64,000 bases of DNA, taken from positions 1-64,000 of the forward strand of contig NZ_SAVA01000010.1 of NCBI RefSeq assembly GCF_004022465.1, written 5' to 3'. Shown here piece after piece: positions 17,104-26,501 of this stretch. A program made the translations under genes and the position numbers. Origin of the DNA: Rhodobacter huangdaonensis. Lineage in GTDB: Bacteria; Pseudomonadota; Alphaproteobacteria; Rhodobacterales; Rhodobacteraceae. The notes under the pieces are model-generated. The model was not told the DNA's origin. It saw only the letters and a list, made by a program, of their open reading frames with translations, and did no database searches. Within the stretch, counting starts at the first letter, position 1, and each line of letters begins with the position of its first letter.

Positions 17104-18492
17104 ATGATTCTGGAAAACCGGATGTGGGACGAGTTGCAGCCGGGCACGAGTGCCGAGCTGCGCCGCCTGTGCACCGCCGACGACTTCTACGTCTTCGCCG
17201 CCGCCTCGGGCAATTACAACCCGCTGCACCTCGCATCCGAGGACGGCGACGGGGATGGCAAGCGCGAGGCGGTGGCGCCGGGCATGTTCGTGGCCTCGCT
17301 GATCTCGGCGGTGCTGGGCAATTTCCTGCCCGGCCCGGGCACGGTCTACAAGACCCAGACGCTGACCTTCCACGCCCGTGTGGTCGAGGGCGAGGAACTG
17401 ATCTCGCGCGTCACCGTCACCGCGAAGGACGCGGACGGCACCATCCATCTGCACACCGAGGTGCGCCGGGTCGAGGATGACGCGCTCGTCGTCGAGGGCG
17501 AGGCGACGGTGGAGGCGCCGACGGTCAAGCTGCGCTTCGACGAGCTCGAGGTGCCCGGGCTGATCGTGCAGCGCCACCGCCATTTCGCAGCCCTGCTCAA
17601 CGTCGCCGAGGGGCTTCCCGAACTCGACACCGCGGTCGTGTGCCCGGTCGAGGAGCACGCCCTTGACGGCGCGCTGATCTCGGCCGAGCACAAGCTGATC
17701 CGTCCGATCCTGATCGGCGACGGCGCCAAGATCGCGCGCGCGGCGGCAAGCCTTGGCAAGTCGCTCGACGGCTACGAGGTGATCGACGTGCCGACCGATG
17801 CGGCGGCGGCCAAGCTCGCCGTCGATCTGGTCAATCAGGGCCGGGCGAATGCGATCATGAAAGGGCATCTGCACACCGATGACCTGCTGCACCCGATGCT
17901 CGACAAGGCCTGCGGGCTGCGCATCGGGCGCCGCTTCACCCATGTCTTCGTGATGGACGTGCCGGGCGTTCCGCATCCGCTTCTGGTCACCGACGCGGCG
18001 ATCAACATCGCGCCCGATCTCGCGACCAAGGTCGATATCGTGCAGAACGCGATCGAGCTGGCGATCTCGCTTGGCATCGAGGTGCCGAAGGTGGGCGTGC
18101 TGTCGGCGGTCGAGACGGTGAACCCGGCGATCCCCTCCTCGATCGATGCGGCGCTGCTGTCGAAGATGGCCGAGCGCGGCCAGATCAAGGGCGGTGTCGT
18201 GGACGGGCCGCTCGCCATGGACAATGCCGTCGACATCGGCGCGGCGCGGACCAAGGGGCTGCGCGGTGCGGTCGCGGGCCATGCTGAGGTGCTGGTGGTG
18301 CCGGGCATCGATGCGGGCAACATGCTGGCCAAGCAGCTTGCCTATATCAGCCATGCCGAGGGGGCGGGGCTGGTGCTCGGTGCGAAGGTGCCGGTGATCC
18401 TGAACTCGCGGTCCGACAGCGCGATGGCGCGCCTTGCCTCGGCTGCGGTCGCGGCGATCCACCACAACCGGGTGAAGGGGGCGGCGAAATGA
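17104..18492 (+). CDS. MaoC-phosphate acetyl/butyryltransferase fusion
   Basis: 462-aa two-domain protein. Residues 1-150 are a MaoC-like hotdog domain (FYVFAAASGNYNPLHL, APGMFVASLISAVLG); residues about 165-460 are a phosphate acetyl/butyryltransferase (Pta_Ptb) domain (LISAEHKLIRPILIGD, IMKGHLHTDDLLHP, GVVDGPLAMDNAV). It converts an acyl-CoA and phosphate to acyl-phosphate, with a possible enoyl-CoA hydratase activity in the same chain. AAAGGAA precedes the ATG. Its stop overlaps the ackA start by 4 bases, so together they form an acyl-CoA to carboxylate plus ATP module. Confidence 0.9.
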   Translation: MILENRMWDELQPGTSAELRRLCTADDFYVFAAASGNYNPLHLASEDGDGDGKREAVAPGMFVASLISAVLGNFLPGPGTVYKTQTLTFHARVVEGEELISRVTVTAKDADGTIHLHTEVRRVEDDALVVEGEATVEAPTVKLRFDELEVPGLIVQRHRHFAALLNVAEGLPELDTAVVCPVEEHALDGALISAEHKLIRPILIGDGAKIARAAASLGKSLDGYEVIDVPTDAAAAKLAVDLVNQGRANAIMKGHLHTDDLLHPMLDKACGLRIGRRFTHVFVMDVPGVPHPLLVTDAAINIAPDLATKVDIVQNAIELAISLGIEVPKVGVLSAVETVNPAIPSSIDAALLSKMAERGQIKGGVVDGPLAMDNAVDIGAARTKGLRGAVAGHAEVLVVPGIDAGNMLAKQLAYISHAEGAGLVLGAKVPVILNSRSDSAMARLASAAVAAIHHNRVKGAAK

Positions 18493-19664
18493 CCACGCGC
18501 GCGATCCTGACCGTCAACTCGGGTTCCTCCTCGCTCAAGCTCGGGCTTTTCACCGAGGAGCTCGAGACCCTCGCCATGTGCCACGTCGACCGCATCGGCC
18601 GGCGCGAGGCGGCGATGAAGATCCGCGACGCGGCGGGGCGCAACCTGCCGATGCCGGACCATGCGCCGACGGCCTTCCGCACCAACGGCGCCGCGCTGCG
18701 CACCGCGCTCGAGGTGTTCCAGACCGATTTCCCCGGGCTCGAGGTGATCGCCGTCGGCCACCGCGTCGTGCATGGCGGGGTGAACCATGCCGAACCGCTG
18801 CGCCTGACCGAGGCGACGATGAAGGAACTCGCCCGCCTTGCGCCCTTCGCGCCGCTGCATCAGCCGCACAACCTTGCCGGTGTGCGTGCCGCCGTCGACA
18901 CCTTCCCGGGCGTGCCGAACATCGCCTGTTTCGACACCGCCTTCCACCGCGAGCACCCTTTCGTCAACGACACCTATGCACTGCCGCGGCGCTATTACGA
19001 GAAGGGCGTGCGGCGCTACGGCTTCCACGGGCTGAGCTATGACTACATCACCGGCGAGCTGGCCCGCACCGAACCCGATCTCCACGAGGGTCGGGTGGTG
19101 GTGGCGCATCTGGGCTCGGGCGCCTCGATGTGCGGCATGAAGGGCGGCCATCCGATCGACACCACGATGGGGTTCTCGGCGCTCGACGGGCTGCCGATGG
19201 GCACCCGCACCGGGCAGATCGACCCGGGCGTGCTGCTTTACCTGATGGATACCGACGGGCTCGACAGCCACGGGCTGTCCGAACTCCTTTACAAGGAGTC
19301 GGGGCTGCAGGGGCTGTCGGGCGTGTCGAATGACATGCGCACGCTCGAGTCCTCGGACGATCCGCATGCGCAGGAGGCGATCGACTATTTCTGCTTCCGC
19401 ATCCGGCGTGAACTCGGCGGCATCACGGCGGCGCTTGGCGGCATCGACGGGCTCATCTTCTGCGGCGGCATCGGCGAGAATTCGGCCAATGTCCGGGCGC
19501 AGGTCTGCGAGGGGATGGAGTGGCTGGGCATCACCCTTGATGCCGAGAAGAACGTCACCCATGCGCGCGAGATCTCGACCGGCAAGACCCGGGTTCTGGT
19601 GATCCCGACGAACGAGGAAATCGTCATCGCCCGCGCCGCGGCACAGGTGCTCAAAACGCTCTGA
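18489..19664 (+). CDS. ackA: Acetate kinase
   Basis: Transfers phosphate from acetyl-phosphate to ADP (or the reverse). 391 aa with the N-terminal NSGSSSLKLGLF, VGHRVVHGG, CFDTAFH, RRYGFHGLSYDYI, VVAHLGSGASM and FCGGIGENSANVR, all acetate-kinase signatures. Translationally coupled (ATGA) to the MaoC-Pta fusion, consistent with substrate-level phosphorylation from an acyl-CoA. A terminator follows immediately. Confidence 0.96.
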   Translation: MTTRAILTVNSGSSSLKLGLFTEELETLAMCHVDRIGRREAAMKIRDAAGRNLPMPDHAPTAFRTNGAALRTALEVFQTDFPGLEVIAVGHRVVHGGVNHAEPLRLTEATMKELARLAPFAPLHQPHNLAGVRAAVDTFPGVPNIACFDTAFHREHPFVNDTYALPRRYYEKGVRRYGFHGLSYDYITGELARTEPDLHEGRVVVAHLGSGASMCGMKGGHPIDTTMGFSALDGLPMGTRTGQIDPGVLLYLMDTDGLDSHGLSELLYKESGLQGLSGVSNDMRTLESSDDPHAQEAIDYFCFRIRRELGGITAALGGIDGLIFCGGIGENSANVRAQVCEGMEWLGITLDAEKNVTHAREISTGKTRVLVIPTNEEIVIARAAAQVLKTL

Positions 19665-19681
19665 CGGCAGGGACGGACCGG

Positions 19682-19707
19682 AAAGGGCGGGTTTCCCCGC
19701 CCTTTTT
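19682..19707. terminator. Terminator between ackA and the convergent aminopeptidase gene
   Basis: Stem AAAGGGCGGG (19682-19691) / CCCGCCCTTT (19696-19705) with a 4-base loop and a TTTTT run, 17 bases after the ackA stop. It abuts the stop codon of the minus-strand pepP-like gene. Confidence 0.88.
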
Positions 19708-21506
19708 CACAGCGGCGCGCAGGCCGCCTCGAGCCAGGCACGGGTGGGCGCGCTGACAAGCGGCGCGACGCGGGCCAGCACCTCGGCGTGATAGCCGTCG
19801 AGCCAGGCGCGCTCTTCATCGCTCAGCATCCCGGCGACGATCAGCCGGCGGTCGATCGGCACCCAGGTGAGGGTGCGGAAGCACAGCTGGTCGCGCCCGT
19901 CGCCGAGCTTCGGCGCCTCCTCGATCAAGAGCAGGTTCTCGATGCGGATGCCGAAGGCGCCCTCGCGGTAATAGCCGGGCTCGTCCGACAGGATCATGCC
20001 CGGGGCCAGCGCCACGTCCGAGATCCGCGAGATCCGCGCCGGGCCCTCATGCACGCACAGCGCCGCGCCGACGCCATGGCCGGTGCCGTGGTCGTAATCG
20101 AGCCCGGCCTGCCACAGCGGTGCGCGCGCCAGCGCGTCGAGGTCGCGCCCGGCGAGGCCGCGCGGCCAGCGCGCCCGCGCGAGCGCGATCATCCCGCGCA
20201 GCACGCGGGTGAAGGGGCCGCGCGCCTCTTCGGGCACCGGGCCGACGGCGAGGGTGCGGGTGATGTCGGTGGTGCCGTCGGGATATTGCGCCCCGGAATC
20301 GACGAGCAGCAGTTCGCCCGGGGTGACGGCGCGGTTCGTGCCCTCGGTCACCCGGTAATGCACGATCGCGCCATTGGGGCCGGCGCCGCAGATCGTGTCG
20401 AAGCTGATGTCGCGCAGCACGCCGGTTGCGCGCCGGCACTCCTCGAGCCGCGTCACCACGTCGATCTCGGTCAGCGCGCCCTGCGGCGCCTCGGCATCGA
20501 CCCAGGCGAGGAATTCGGCGAGCGCCGCGGCGTCGCGCAGATGCGCGGCCTCCATCCCGGCGACCTCGGCCGGGTTCTTGCGCGCCTTCGCGGCAATGCA
20601 GGGGTCTTCGCCCGCCACCGCGGGGATGCCGGCCGCCTCGAGCAGCCGCCACACAGCGAGCGGCGCGGTGGCCGGGTCGACCTGCACCGGGCCCGACAGA
20701 TCGGTCAGCGCCTCGGAAAAGGCATCGAAGGGGGCAAGCCGGACCTCGGCGCCGAGATGGGCGAGAAGCGCCGCGTCGAATTTCCCGGGGTCGGCGAACA
20801 GCGCAAGGCTCCCGGTTGCGTCGAGCAGGGCGAAGGCCTGCACCACCGGGTTGCGCGGGATGTCGGCGCCGCGGATGTTCAGCAGCCAGGCGATCGAGTC
20901 GGGCAGCGTCAGCACCGCGGTGCGCGCCCCGCCGGTGGCAAGCGCCGCACCAAGGCGGCGGCGCTTCGCGGCACTGTCCTCGCCCGCGAATTCGGCCGGG
21001 TGGATGCGGGCGGGGGCGCGCGGCGGGGCCGGGCGGTCGGTCCAGATCGCGTTGACGAGGTTGCGGCTCTCGGCCAGCGTGATGCCCGATCCGGCGAGCG
21101 CCTTCGCCAGTTCCTCGATCTCGCGGCGGGTGTGCAGCCAGGGGTCGAAGCCGACTTGCCCGCCCTGCGGCATCTGCTCGCGCAGCCAGGGGCCGGGTTT
21201 CACCTCGGGCCAGGGCACCGGGGTGAAGGCGGTCAGATCGACCTCGGCGCGGACCTGCACGCGGTAGCGGCCGTCGATGAAGACCCCGGCGCGGTCGGCC
21301 AGCGCGATGCAGAAGCCCGCCGAGCCGGTGAAGCCGGTCAGCCAGCCAAGCCGCGCGTCGCTTTCGGCAACATATTCGCCCTGAAACACGTCGGCGCGCG
21401 GCACGATGAAACCGTCAAGCCCCGCGCGCCCGATCTCGCGCCGCAGCGCGGCCAGACGCACGGGCCCGTTCGCCGGCGAGGATTTCGCGGAAAATTCCTG
21501 AAACAT
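19707..21506 (-). CDS. Aminopeptidase P family protein (M24B)
   Basis: 599-aa Xaa-Pro aminopeptidase of the long, three-domain type. Two creatinase-like N-terminal domains (DGFIVPRADVFQGEYVAESD at about 31-50) precede the pita-bread metallopeptidase domain (about 310-540) with LLVDSGAQYPDGTTDITRT (two Asp metal ligands), HGTGHGVG (His), EPGYY and RIENLL (Glu ligands). Removes N-terminal residues preceding proline. The ATG shares one base with the cobT stop (TGATG), so it is translated with cobT though the functions look unrelated. Confidence 0.92.
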   Translation of the reverse strand: MFQEFSAKSSPANGPVRLAALRREIGRAGLDGFIVPRADVFQGEYVAESDARLGWLTGFTGSAGFCIALADRAGVFIDGRYRVQVRAEVDLTAFTPVPWPEVKPGPWLREQMPQGGQVGFDPWLHTRREIEELAKALAGSGITLAESRNLVNAIWTDRPAPPRAPARIHPAEFAGEDSAAKRRRLGAALATGGARTAVLTLPDSIAWLLNIRGADIPRNPVVQAFALLDATGSLALFADPGKFDAALLAHLGAEVRLAPFDAFSEALTDLSGPVQVDPATAPLAVWRLLEAAGIPAVAGEDPCIAAKARKNPAEVAGMEAAHLRDAAALAEFLAWVDAEAPQGALTEIDVVTRLEECRRATGVLRDISFDTICGAGPNGAIVHYRVTEGTNRAVTPGELLLVDSGAQYPDGTTDITRTLAVGPVPEEARGPFTRVLRGMIALARARWPRGLAGRDLDALARAPLWQAGLDYDHGTGHGVGAALCVHEGPARISRISDVALAPGMILSDEPGYYREGAFGIRIENLLLIEEAPKLGDGRDQLCFRTLTWVPIDRRLIVAGMLSDEERAWLDGYHAEVLARVAPLVSAPTRAWLEAACAPL

Positions 21507-23380
21507 CAGCGTGCCGCCCGTGCGATGCCGAAGACGCGCGCGCGGGCCCGCGGATCGCTGTCGAACAGGCTTGCCAGCTGTTCGGTCATCGCGCCGGCCA
21601 GCTGCTCGACATCGGTGATCGTCACCGCGCGCTGGTAATAGCGCGTCACGTCATGGCCGATGCCGATCGCGATGAGCTCGACCGCGCGGCGCTTCTCGAC
21701 CATCGCGATCACGTCGCGCAGATGCTTTTCGAGGAAGATCGCCGGGTTGACCGACAGCGTCGAGTCATCGACCGGCGCCCCGTCCGAGATCACCATCAGG
21801 ATCTTGCGTGCCTCGGGGCGGGCCAGCATCCGCCGGTGTGCCCATTCGAGCGCCTCGCCGTCGATGTTCTCCTTCAGCAGGCCCTCCTTCATCATCAGGC
21901 CAAGGTTCGCGCGCACCCGCCGCCAGGGCGAATCAGCCGACTTGTAGATGATGTGGCGCAGATCATTCAGGCGGCCGGGCTGTTGCGGGCGGCCCTCGGC
22001 CAGCCATTTCTCGCGGCTCTGCCCGCCCTTCCAGGCGCGGGTGGTGAAGCCGAGGATCTCGACCTTGACCGAGCAGCGTTCGAGCGTGCGGGCGAGCACA
22101 TCGGCGCAGATCGCCGCGATCGAGATCGGCCGGCCGCGCATCGAGCCCGAGTTGTCGAGCAGCAGCGTCACCACCGTGTCGCGGAACTCGGTGTCCTTCT
22201 CGATCTTGAAGCTGAGCGGCATCGTCGGGTTCGCCACCACGCGGGCGAGCCGGCCGGCGTCGAGGATGCCCTCCTCGCGGTCGAACTCCCAGCTGCGGTT
22301 CTGCTGCGCCTGCAGCCGGCGCTGCAGCTTGTTCGCAAGCCGCGAGACGGCACCCTTCAGCGGCTCGAGCTGCTGGTCGAGATAGGCGCGCAGCCGTTCG
22401 AGCTCGACCGGTTCGGCCAGATCCTCGGCACGGATCTCCTCGTCGAAGGCGGTGGTGAAGACGCGATAGTTCGGATCGGCCTGCGAGGCTGCGGGCGGCG
22501 CCGGCGGTTCGGGCGGCGCATCGGCGGGCATGTCGATTTCCTCGCCGAGTTCGTCTTCCGAGACCGAGTCGCTGCTCACCGCGCTTTGCTGCTGGTCCTG
22601 CGTCTGCTCCTGCGAGCTTTCGGCGCTGGCCTCGCTGTCGTCCTGCTCGCTCTGCTCCTGATCCTCGCTCTCGCCGTTCTCGTTCTCCTCGGCCTCTTCC
22701 TCGGGGTCGGCCTCGTCGTTCATCTCCTCGTCGGGGTCCTCGCCAAGCTGGTCGGCATAGCCGAGATCGGCGATCACCTGACGGGCAAGCTTCGCGAAGG
22801 CGGCCTGATCGGCGAGCCGGTCACTGGTCTGGGCAAGCGCGTCGCCCGCGGCCTCTTCCAAAAACGGTCGCCACAGGTCGAGCACATGCTCGGCCGCCGC
22901 GGGCAGCTTGCGCCCGGTCGCCAGCTCGCGCACCAGATAGCCCGCCGCCACCGCCAGCGGCGCCTCGGCCCGCGAGCGGATCTGCGCATAGCCCTTGCGC
23001 TCGGCCTCATGCGCGATCTTCGCGTCGATATTGGTCAGCGTGCCCGGCATCTCGCGCGCGCCAAGCGCCTCGCAGCGTGCCCCCTCCATCGCCTCGTAGA
23101 GCGCCCGCGCCATGTCGCCGGTGGGCAGGTAGCGCGCGCCAAGCGCGTCGTCGTGGTGGCGCCGGCGCAGCGCCAGCGCATCGCCGGTGCCACGCGCCAG
23201 CATGATCTCGTCGCGCGTCATCCGCCGGCTGACCTGCGGCAGGCGCATCTGATCGCCCGAGACCCCCGAAGGGTCGACGGAATAGCTCACCGTCAGCTCG
23301 GGCGCATCGGCGAGCGTCTTGGTCGCCTCGGCGAGGGCTTTCTTGAAGGGATCGGCGGGGTTGTCGATGGGCTTGCTCAT
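21506..23380 (-). CDS. cobT: Cobaltochelatase subunit CobT
   Basis: AAA-associated subunit of the aerobic CobNST cobaltochelatase that inserts cobalt into hydrogenobyrinate diamide in vitamin B12 synthesis. 624 aa: N-terminal CobT domain (about 1-215), a very acidic Glu/Asp/Gln-rich linker (about 215-285), and a C-terminal von Willebrand A domain (about 395-615) with the MIDAS motif DNSGSM. The matching AAA+ subunit cobS lies 0.9 kb upstream on the same strand, separated by a gene on the opposite strand. cobN is not in the window. Confidence 0.95.
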   Translation of the reverse strand: MSKPIDNPADPFKKALAEATKTLADAPELTVSYSVDPSGVSGDQMRLPQVSRRMTRDEIMLARGTGDALALRRRHHDDALGARYLPTGDMARALYEAMEGARCEALGAREMPGTLTNIDAKIAHEAERKGYAQIRSRAEAPLAVAAGYLVRELATGRKLPAAAEHVLDLWRPFLEEAAGDALAQTSDRLADQAAFAKLARQVIADLGYADQLGEDPDEEMNDEADPEEEAEENENGESEDQEQSEQDDSEASAESSQEQTQDQQQSAVSSDSVSEDELGEEIDMPADAPPEPPAPPAASQADPNYRVFTTAFDEEIRAEDLAEPVELERLRAYLDQQLEPLKGAVSRLANKLQRRLQAQQNRSWEFDREEGILDAGRLARVVANPTMPLSFKIEKDTEFRDTVVTLLLDNSGSMRGRPISIAAICADVLARTLERCSVKVEILGFTTRAWKGGQSREKWLAEGRPQQPGRLNDLRHIIYKSADSPWRRVRANLGLMMKEGLLKENIDGEALEWAHRRMLARPEARKILMVISDGAPVDDSTLSVNPAIFLEKHLRDVIAMVEKRRAVELIAIGIGHDVTRYYQRAVTITDVEQLAGAMTEQLASLFDSDPRARARVFGIARAAR

Positions 23381-23579
23381 GGCTCAGGTAAAGCACCCCG
23401 CCGCCCCCTCGGCAAGGGGTTTGGCATGCCGCTGCGCCCGGGCGCAGGGGCCCTTTCCCGGCTGCACCGGAAGGGTTCGATTTTGAACAGAACTCAGGCT
23501 TTGCGCCGGGCGCATCTGCGCTCATAGTAATGCCAGAAACGGGGCCGGGACGTGCCCCGTCGGACCACCGGAGACAGAC

Positions 23580-24164
23580 ATGACCCCCCCGAAGATTGCC
23601 ATCATCATCGGCTCGACCCGCGCCACGCGCTTTGCCGACAAACCCGCCAACTGGTTTTTCGACTTCGCGACGAAGGAACGCCCCGACCTGAGCTTCGAGC
23701 TGGTCGACCTGCGTGATTTCAACCTGCCGCTGTTCAACGAGGCGGCCTCGAACGCCTGGATGCCCTCGGCCTCGCCCGAGGCGCAGGCCTGGCAGAAGAA
23801 GATCGCCGAATTCGACGGCTACATCTTCGTCACCGCCGAATACAACCACTCGCTGACCGGCTCGCTGAAGAACGCACTCGATCAGGCCTATGTCGAATGG
23901 GGCAAGAAGCCGATGGGCGCGGTGGGCTATGGCGGCGTCGGCGCCGCCCGCGCGATCGAGCATCTGCGCGCGATCGCGGTCGAGCTGCAGATGGTGCCGG
24001 TGCGCAATGCCGTGCATATCGGCGGCGGCGATTTCTTCGCGGTCTCGCCCTTGGGCCAGAACGGCGAGATGGCCTCGATCGAGGGCCATATCGCCGGCTC
24101 GGCGAAGGCGCTGCTCGAGGACATCGCCTGGTGGGCGAAGGCCACCAAGGCTGCCCGCGGCTGA
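23580..24164 (+). CDS. NADPH-dependent FMN reductase-like flavoprotein
   Basis: 194-aa flavodoxin-fold protein of the NADPH-dependent FMN reductase/azoreductase type. Phosphate-binding loop GSTRATRFADK follows strand 1 (residues 11-21); EYNHSLTGSLKNALD (about 89-103) is the second flavin-contact signature; GGVGAARAIEHLR is conserved in the same group. It likely reduces flavins, quinones or azo/nitro compounds. Lies alone on the plus strand between cobT and cobS, with CGGAGACAG as ribosome-binding site and its own terminator. Confidence 0.88.
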   Translation: MTPPKIAIIIGSTRATRFADKPANWFFDFATKERPDLSFELVDLRDFNLPLFNEAASNAWMPSASPEAQAWQKKIAEFDGYIFVTAEYNHSLTGSLKNALDQAYVEWGKKPMGAVGYGGVGAARAIEHLRAIAVELQMVPVRNAVHIGGGDFFAVSPLGQNGEMASIEGHIAGSAKALLEDIAWWAKATKAARG

Positions 24165-24196
24165 GCCTGGTATTCCGAGACACCCCTCGCGAAACG

Positions 24197-24226
24197 AAAC
24201 GGCGCGCCCTTGGGCGCGCCGTTTTT
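24197..24226. terminator. Terminator between the FMN reductase gene and cobS
   Basis: Stem AAACGGCGCGCCC / GGGCGCGCCGTTT with a very short loop, then further Ts to 24226. The AAA on the left arm makes it usable for both convergent transcripts. Confidence 0.88.
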
Positions 24227-24244
24227 CATTGCTCTGGCGGCGGC

Positions 24245-25219
24245 TCAGCGCGCCGCGATCACCGCCGCCGATTCCGGCAGTTCCTCGTCGAACAGGCGCT
24301 GATAGAACTCGGCCACGGTCGAGCGCTCGAGCTCGTCGCACTTGTTGAGGAAGGTCAGCCGGAAGGCATAGCCGACGTTGCGGAAGATCTCGGCGTTCTG
24401 CGCCCAGGCGATCACCGTGCGCGGGCTCATCACCGTCGAGAGATCGCCGTTCATGAAGGCGGTGCGGGTCAGGTTCGCCACATGCACCATCTGCCCGATG
24501 ATCTTGCGGCCCTTCTCGGTGTTGTAATGCGGCGCCTTCGACAGCACGATCGCGGTTTCCGCGTCATGGCTGAGATAGTTCAGCGTGGCGACCAGCGACC
24601 AGCGGTCCATCTGGCCCTGGTTGATCTGCTGGGTGCCGTGGTAAAGCCCGGTGGTGTCACCAAGGCCCACCGTGTTCGCCGTGGCGAAAAGACGGAAATA
24701 TGGGTTCGGCGTGATCACCTCGTTCTGGTCGAGCAGCGTCAGCTTGCCGTCGGTTTCCAGCACGCGCTGGATCACGAACATCACGTCGGCCCGGCCCGCA
24801 TCGTATTCGTCGAAGACGATCGCGGTCGGGTTGCGCAGCGCCCAGGGCAGGATGCCCTCGTGGAACACGGTGACCTGCTTGCCGTCGACGAGCTTGATCG
24901 CATCCTTGCCAATGAGGTCGATGCGGCTGACGTGGCTGTCGAGATTGACGCGCACGCAAGGCCAGTTCAGCCGCGCCGCGACCTGCTCGATATGGGTCGA
25001 TTTGCCGGTGCCGTGATAGCCCTGGATCATCACCCGGCGGTTGTAGGCAAAGCCCGCGAGGATCGCCATCGTGGTGTCGGGGTCGAACTTGTAGGTCGGA
25101 TCGAGGTCGGGCACGCGCTCGGTGCGCTCGGCAAAGCCCTTCACCTTGATGTCGCTGTCGAGGCCGAAGACCTCGCGCACGTCGATTTCTTCGGTGGGTT
25201 TGGCGTTCTGGTCGAGCAT
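24245..25219 (-). CDS. cobS: Cobaltochelatase subunit CobS
   Basis: AAA+ ATPase subunit of cobaltochelatase; works with CobT to drive cobalt insertion by CobN. 324 aa with Walker A GYHGTGKSTHIEQVA, Walker B IVFDEYDAGRADV, sensor LFATANTVGLGD and arginine-finger region. Start at 25219 (MLDQNAKPTEEIDV) with AAGGA upstream; the 20 extra codons of the open frame were left out. It probably forms a broken operon with cobT, interrupted by an oppositely oriented gene. Confidence 0.95.
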   Translation of the reverse strand: MLDQNAKPTEEIDVREVFGLDSDIKVKGFAERTERVPDLDPTYKFDPDTTMAILAGFAYNRRVMIQGYHGTGKSTHIEQVAARLNWPCVRVNLDSHVSRIDLIGKDAIKLVDGKQVTVFHEGILPWALRNPTAIVFDEYDAGRADVMFVIQRVLETDGKLTLLDQNEVITPNPYFRLFATANTVGLGDTTGLYHGTQQINQGQMDRWSLVATLNYLSHDAETAIVLSKAPHYNTEKGRKIIGQMVHVANLTRTAFMNGDLSTVMSPRTVIAWAQNAEIFRNVGYAFRLTFLNKCDELERSTVAEFYQRLFDEELPESAAVIAAR

Positions 25220-25371
25220 GGCGGGCGTCCTTATCCTGCAGTCGGATGGATTTGTGGACCATCGCACGGGGCCGCGCAAGGGGCGGATTGTCCCGGATAC
25301 AGGCGGGCGTGCGCCCTTGCATCGCGGCGGCCCGCTTCATACCTTGCCGCAAACGATGGACGGGGTTTTCC

Positions 25372-26340
25372 ATGAGCGGGCTTCTGGCGCTTCTCGACGA
25401 CGTGGCGGGAATCGCCAAGATCGCGGCGGCAAGTGTGGATGACGTGGCCGGGCAGGCGGCGAAGGCCGGTGCCAAAGCGGCGGGTGCGGTGATCGACGAT
25501 GCCGCGGTGACGCCGAAATATGTGCACGGCTTTGCCGCGGCGCGGGAACTGCCGATCGTCGGCAAGATCGCGCTCGGCTCGATCCGCAACAAGATCGTCT
25601 TCCTGCTGCCGCTGGCACTGCTTCTGTCGGCCTTCGCGCCCTGGGCGATCACGCCACTGCTGATGCTCGGCGGCGGCTATCTGTGCTTCGAGGGCGCGGA
25701 GAAGGTGCTGCACCTCTTCCGTCCCGCGGCAGCCGATGGCGCGACGGAGGAGACCGGCGACCCGGCCCATCTCGAGGCGGCGAAGGTCTCGGGGGCGGTG
25801 AAGACCGATTTCATCCTCTCGGCCGAGATCATGACCATTGCGCTGGCCGCACTGCCGGCGGGCCAGCCGGTCTGGATGGAGGCGCTGGCGCTCGCCGTCG
25901 TCGCGCTCGGCATCACCGCGGCGGTCTATGGCGGTGTGGCGCTGATCGTGAAGATGGACGACATCGGGCTCTGGCTCGCCCGCAACGCGCGGCTCGCGCC
26001 GACCCGCGCCTTCGGCCGCGGCCTTGTCCAGGTGATGCCGGGGTTCCTGTCGGGGTTGATGGCCGTGGGCACGGCAGCAATGCTCTGGGTCGGCGGCTCG
26101 ATCGTGCTGCATGGCGCGGCCGAAACGCTCTGGGCCGCGCCCTACGAGGCGATCCATCACCTTGCGCTCGCGGTGGGGCATGGGGTGGGCGAAAGCCCTG
26201 CCGGCACCGTCGAATGGCTCGTCACCGCCGCCTGCGACGGGGTCTTCGGCCTTGCCTTCGGCATGGTTCTGGTGCCGCTGGTGACGAAGGTCATCGATCC
26301 GGTGATCGTGCGGCTGACCGGCAAGGGCGGCGCGCACTGA
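25372..26340 (+). CDS. DUF808 (YedI-like) inner-membrane protein
   Basis: 322 aa. Begins MSGLLALLDDVAGIAKIAAA, the conserved N-terminus of the DUF808 family, followed by VTPKYVHGFAAARELPIVGKIALGS and several membrane segments (about 75-105, 155-205, 225-265, 285-305). Function in the cell is not established. An extra 42 codons upstream in the open frame are not used; the ATG at 25372 matches the family start. Divergent from cobS. Confidence 0.88.
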   Translation: MSGLLALLDDVAGIAKIAAASVDDVAGQAAKAGAKAAGAVIDDAAVTPKYVHGFAAARELPIVGKIALGSIRNKIVFLLPLALLLSAFAPWAITPLLMLGGGYLCFEGAEKVLHLFRPAAADGATEETGDPAHLEAAKVSGAVKTDFILSAEIMTIALAALPAGQPVWMEALALAVVALGITAAVYGGVALIVKMDDIGLWLARNARLAPTRAFGRGLVQVMPGFLSGLMAVGTAAMLWVGGSIVLHGAAETLWAAPYEAIHHLALAVGHGVGESPAGTVEWLVTAACDGVFGLAFGMVLVPLVTKVIDPVIVRLTGKGGAH

Positions 26341-26348
26341 GGCCGGGC

Positions 26349-26494
26349 GGGGGGCGCTGCCCCCTCGGCCCTTCGGGCCTCACCCCCGGGATATTTCAGG
26401 CAATTGGAAGCGAGAGCCTGCGCCCATCTTCCAATTGCGTCAAATATCCCGGGGGTGAATTTTGCCGTCAGGCAAAAGAGGGGGCAGCGCCCCC
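26349..26494. repeat. REP-like long intergenic inverted repeat, copy 1
   Basis: Outer arms GGGGGCGCTGCCCCC (26350-26364) and its complement (26480-26494) enclose a 30-base inner arm pair (26381-26410 with 26428-26457, containing CCCCCGGGATATTT and CAATTGGAAG) and a small hairpin TTTTGCC-gtca-GGCAAAA (26460-26477). Copy 2 at 29.6 kb shares long identical blocks. It lies between converging genes and may also end transcription. Confidence 0.85.
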
Positions 26495-26501
26495 TGCGGC
26501 C

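Noticed and set aside
15591..17480. Open frame of about 630 codons on the plus strand
   Set aside because: Antisense to the D-lactate dehydrogenase-like gene and running out of frame into the MaoC-Pta gene.
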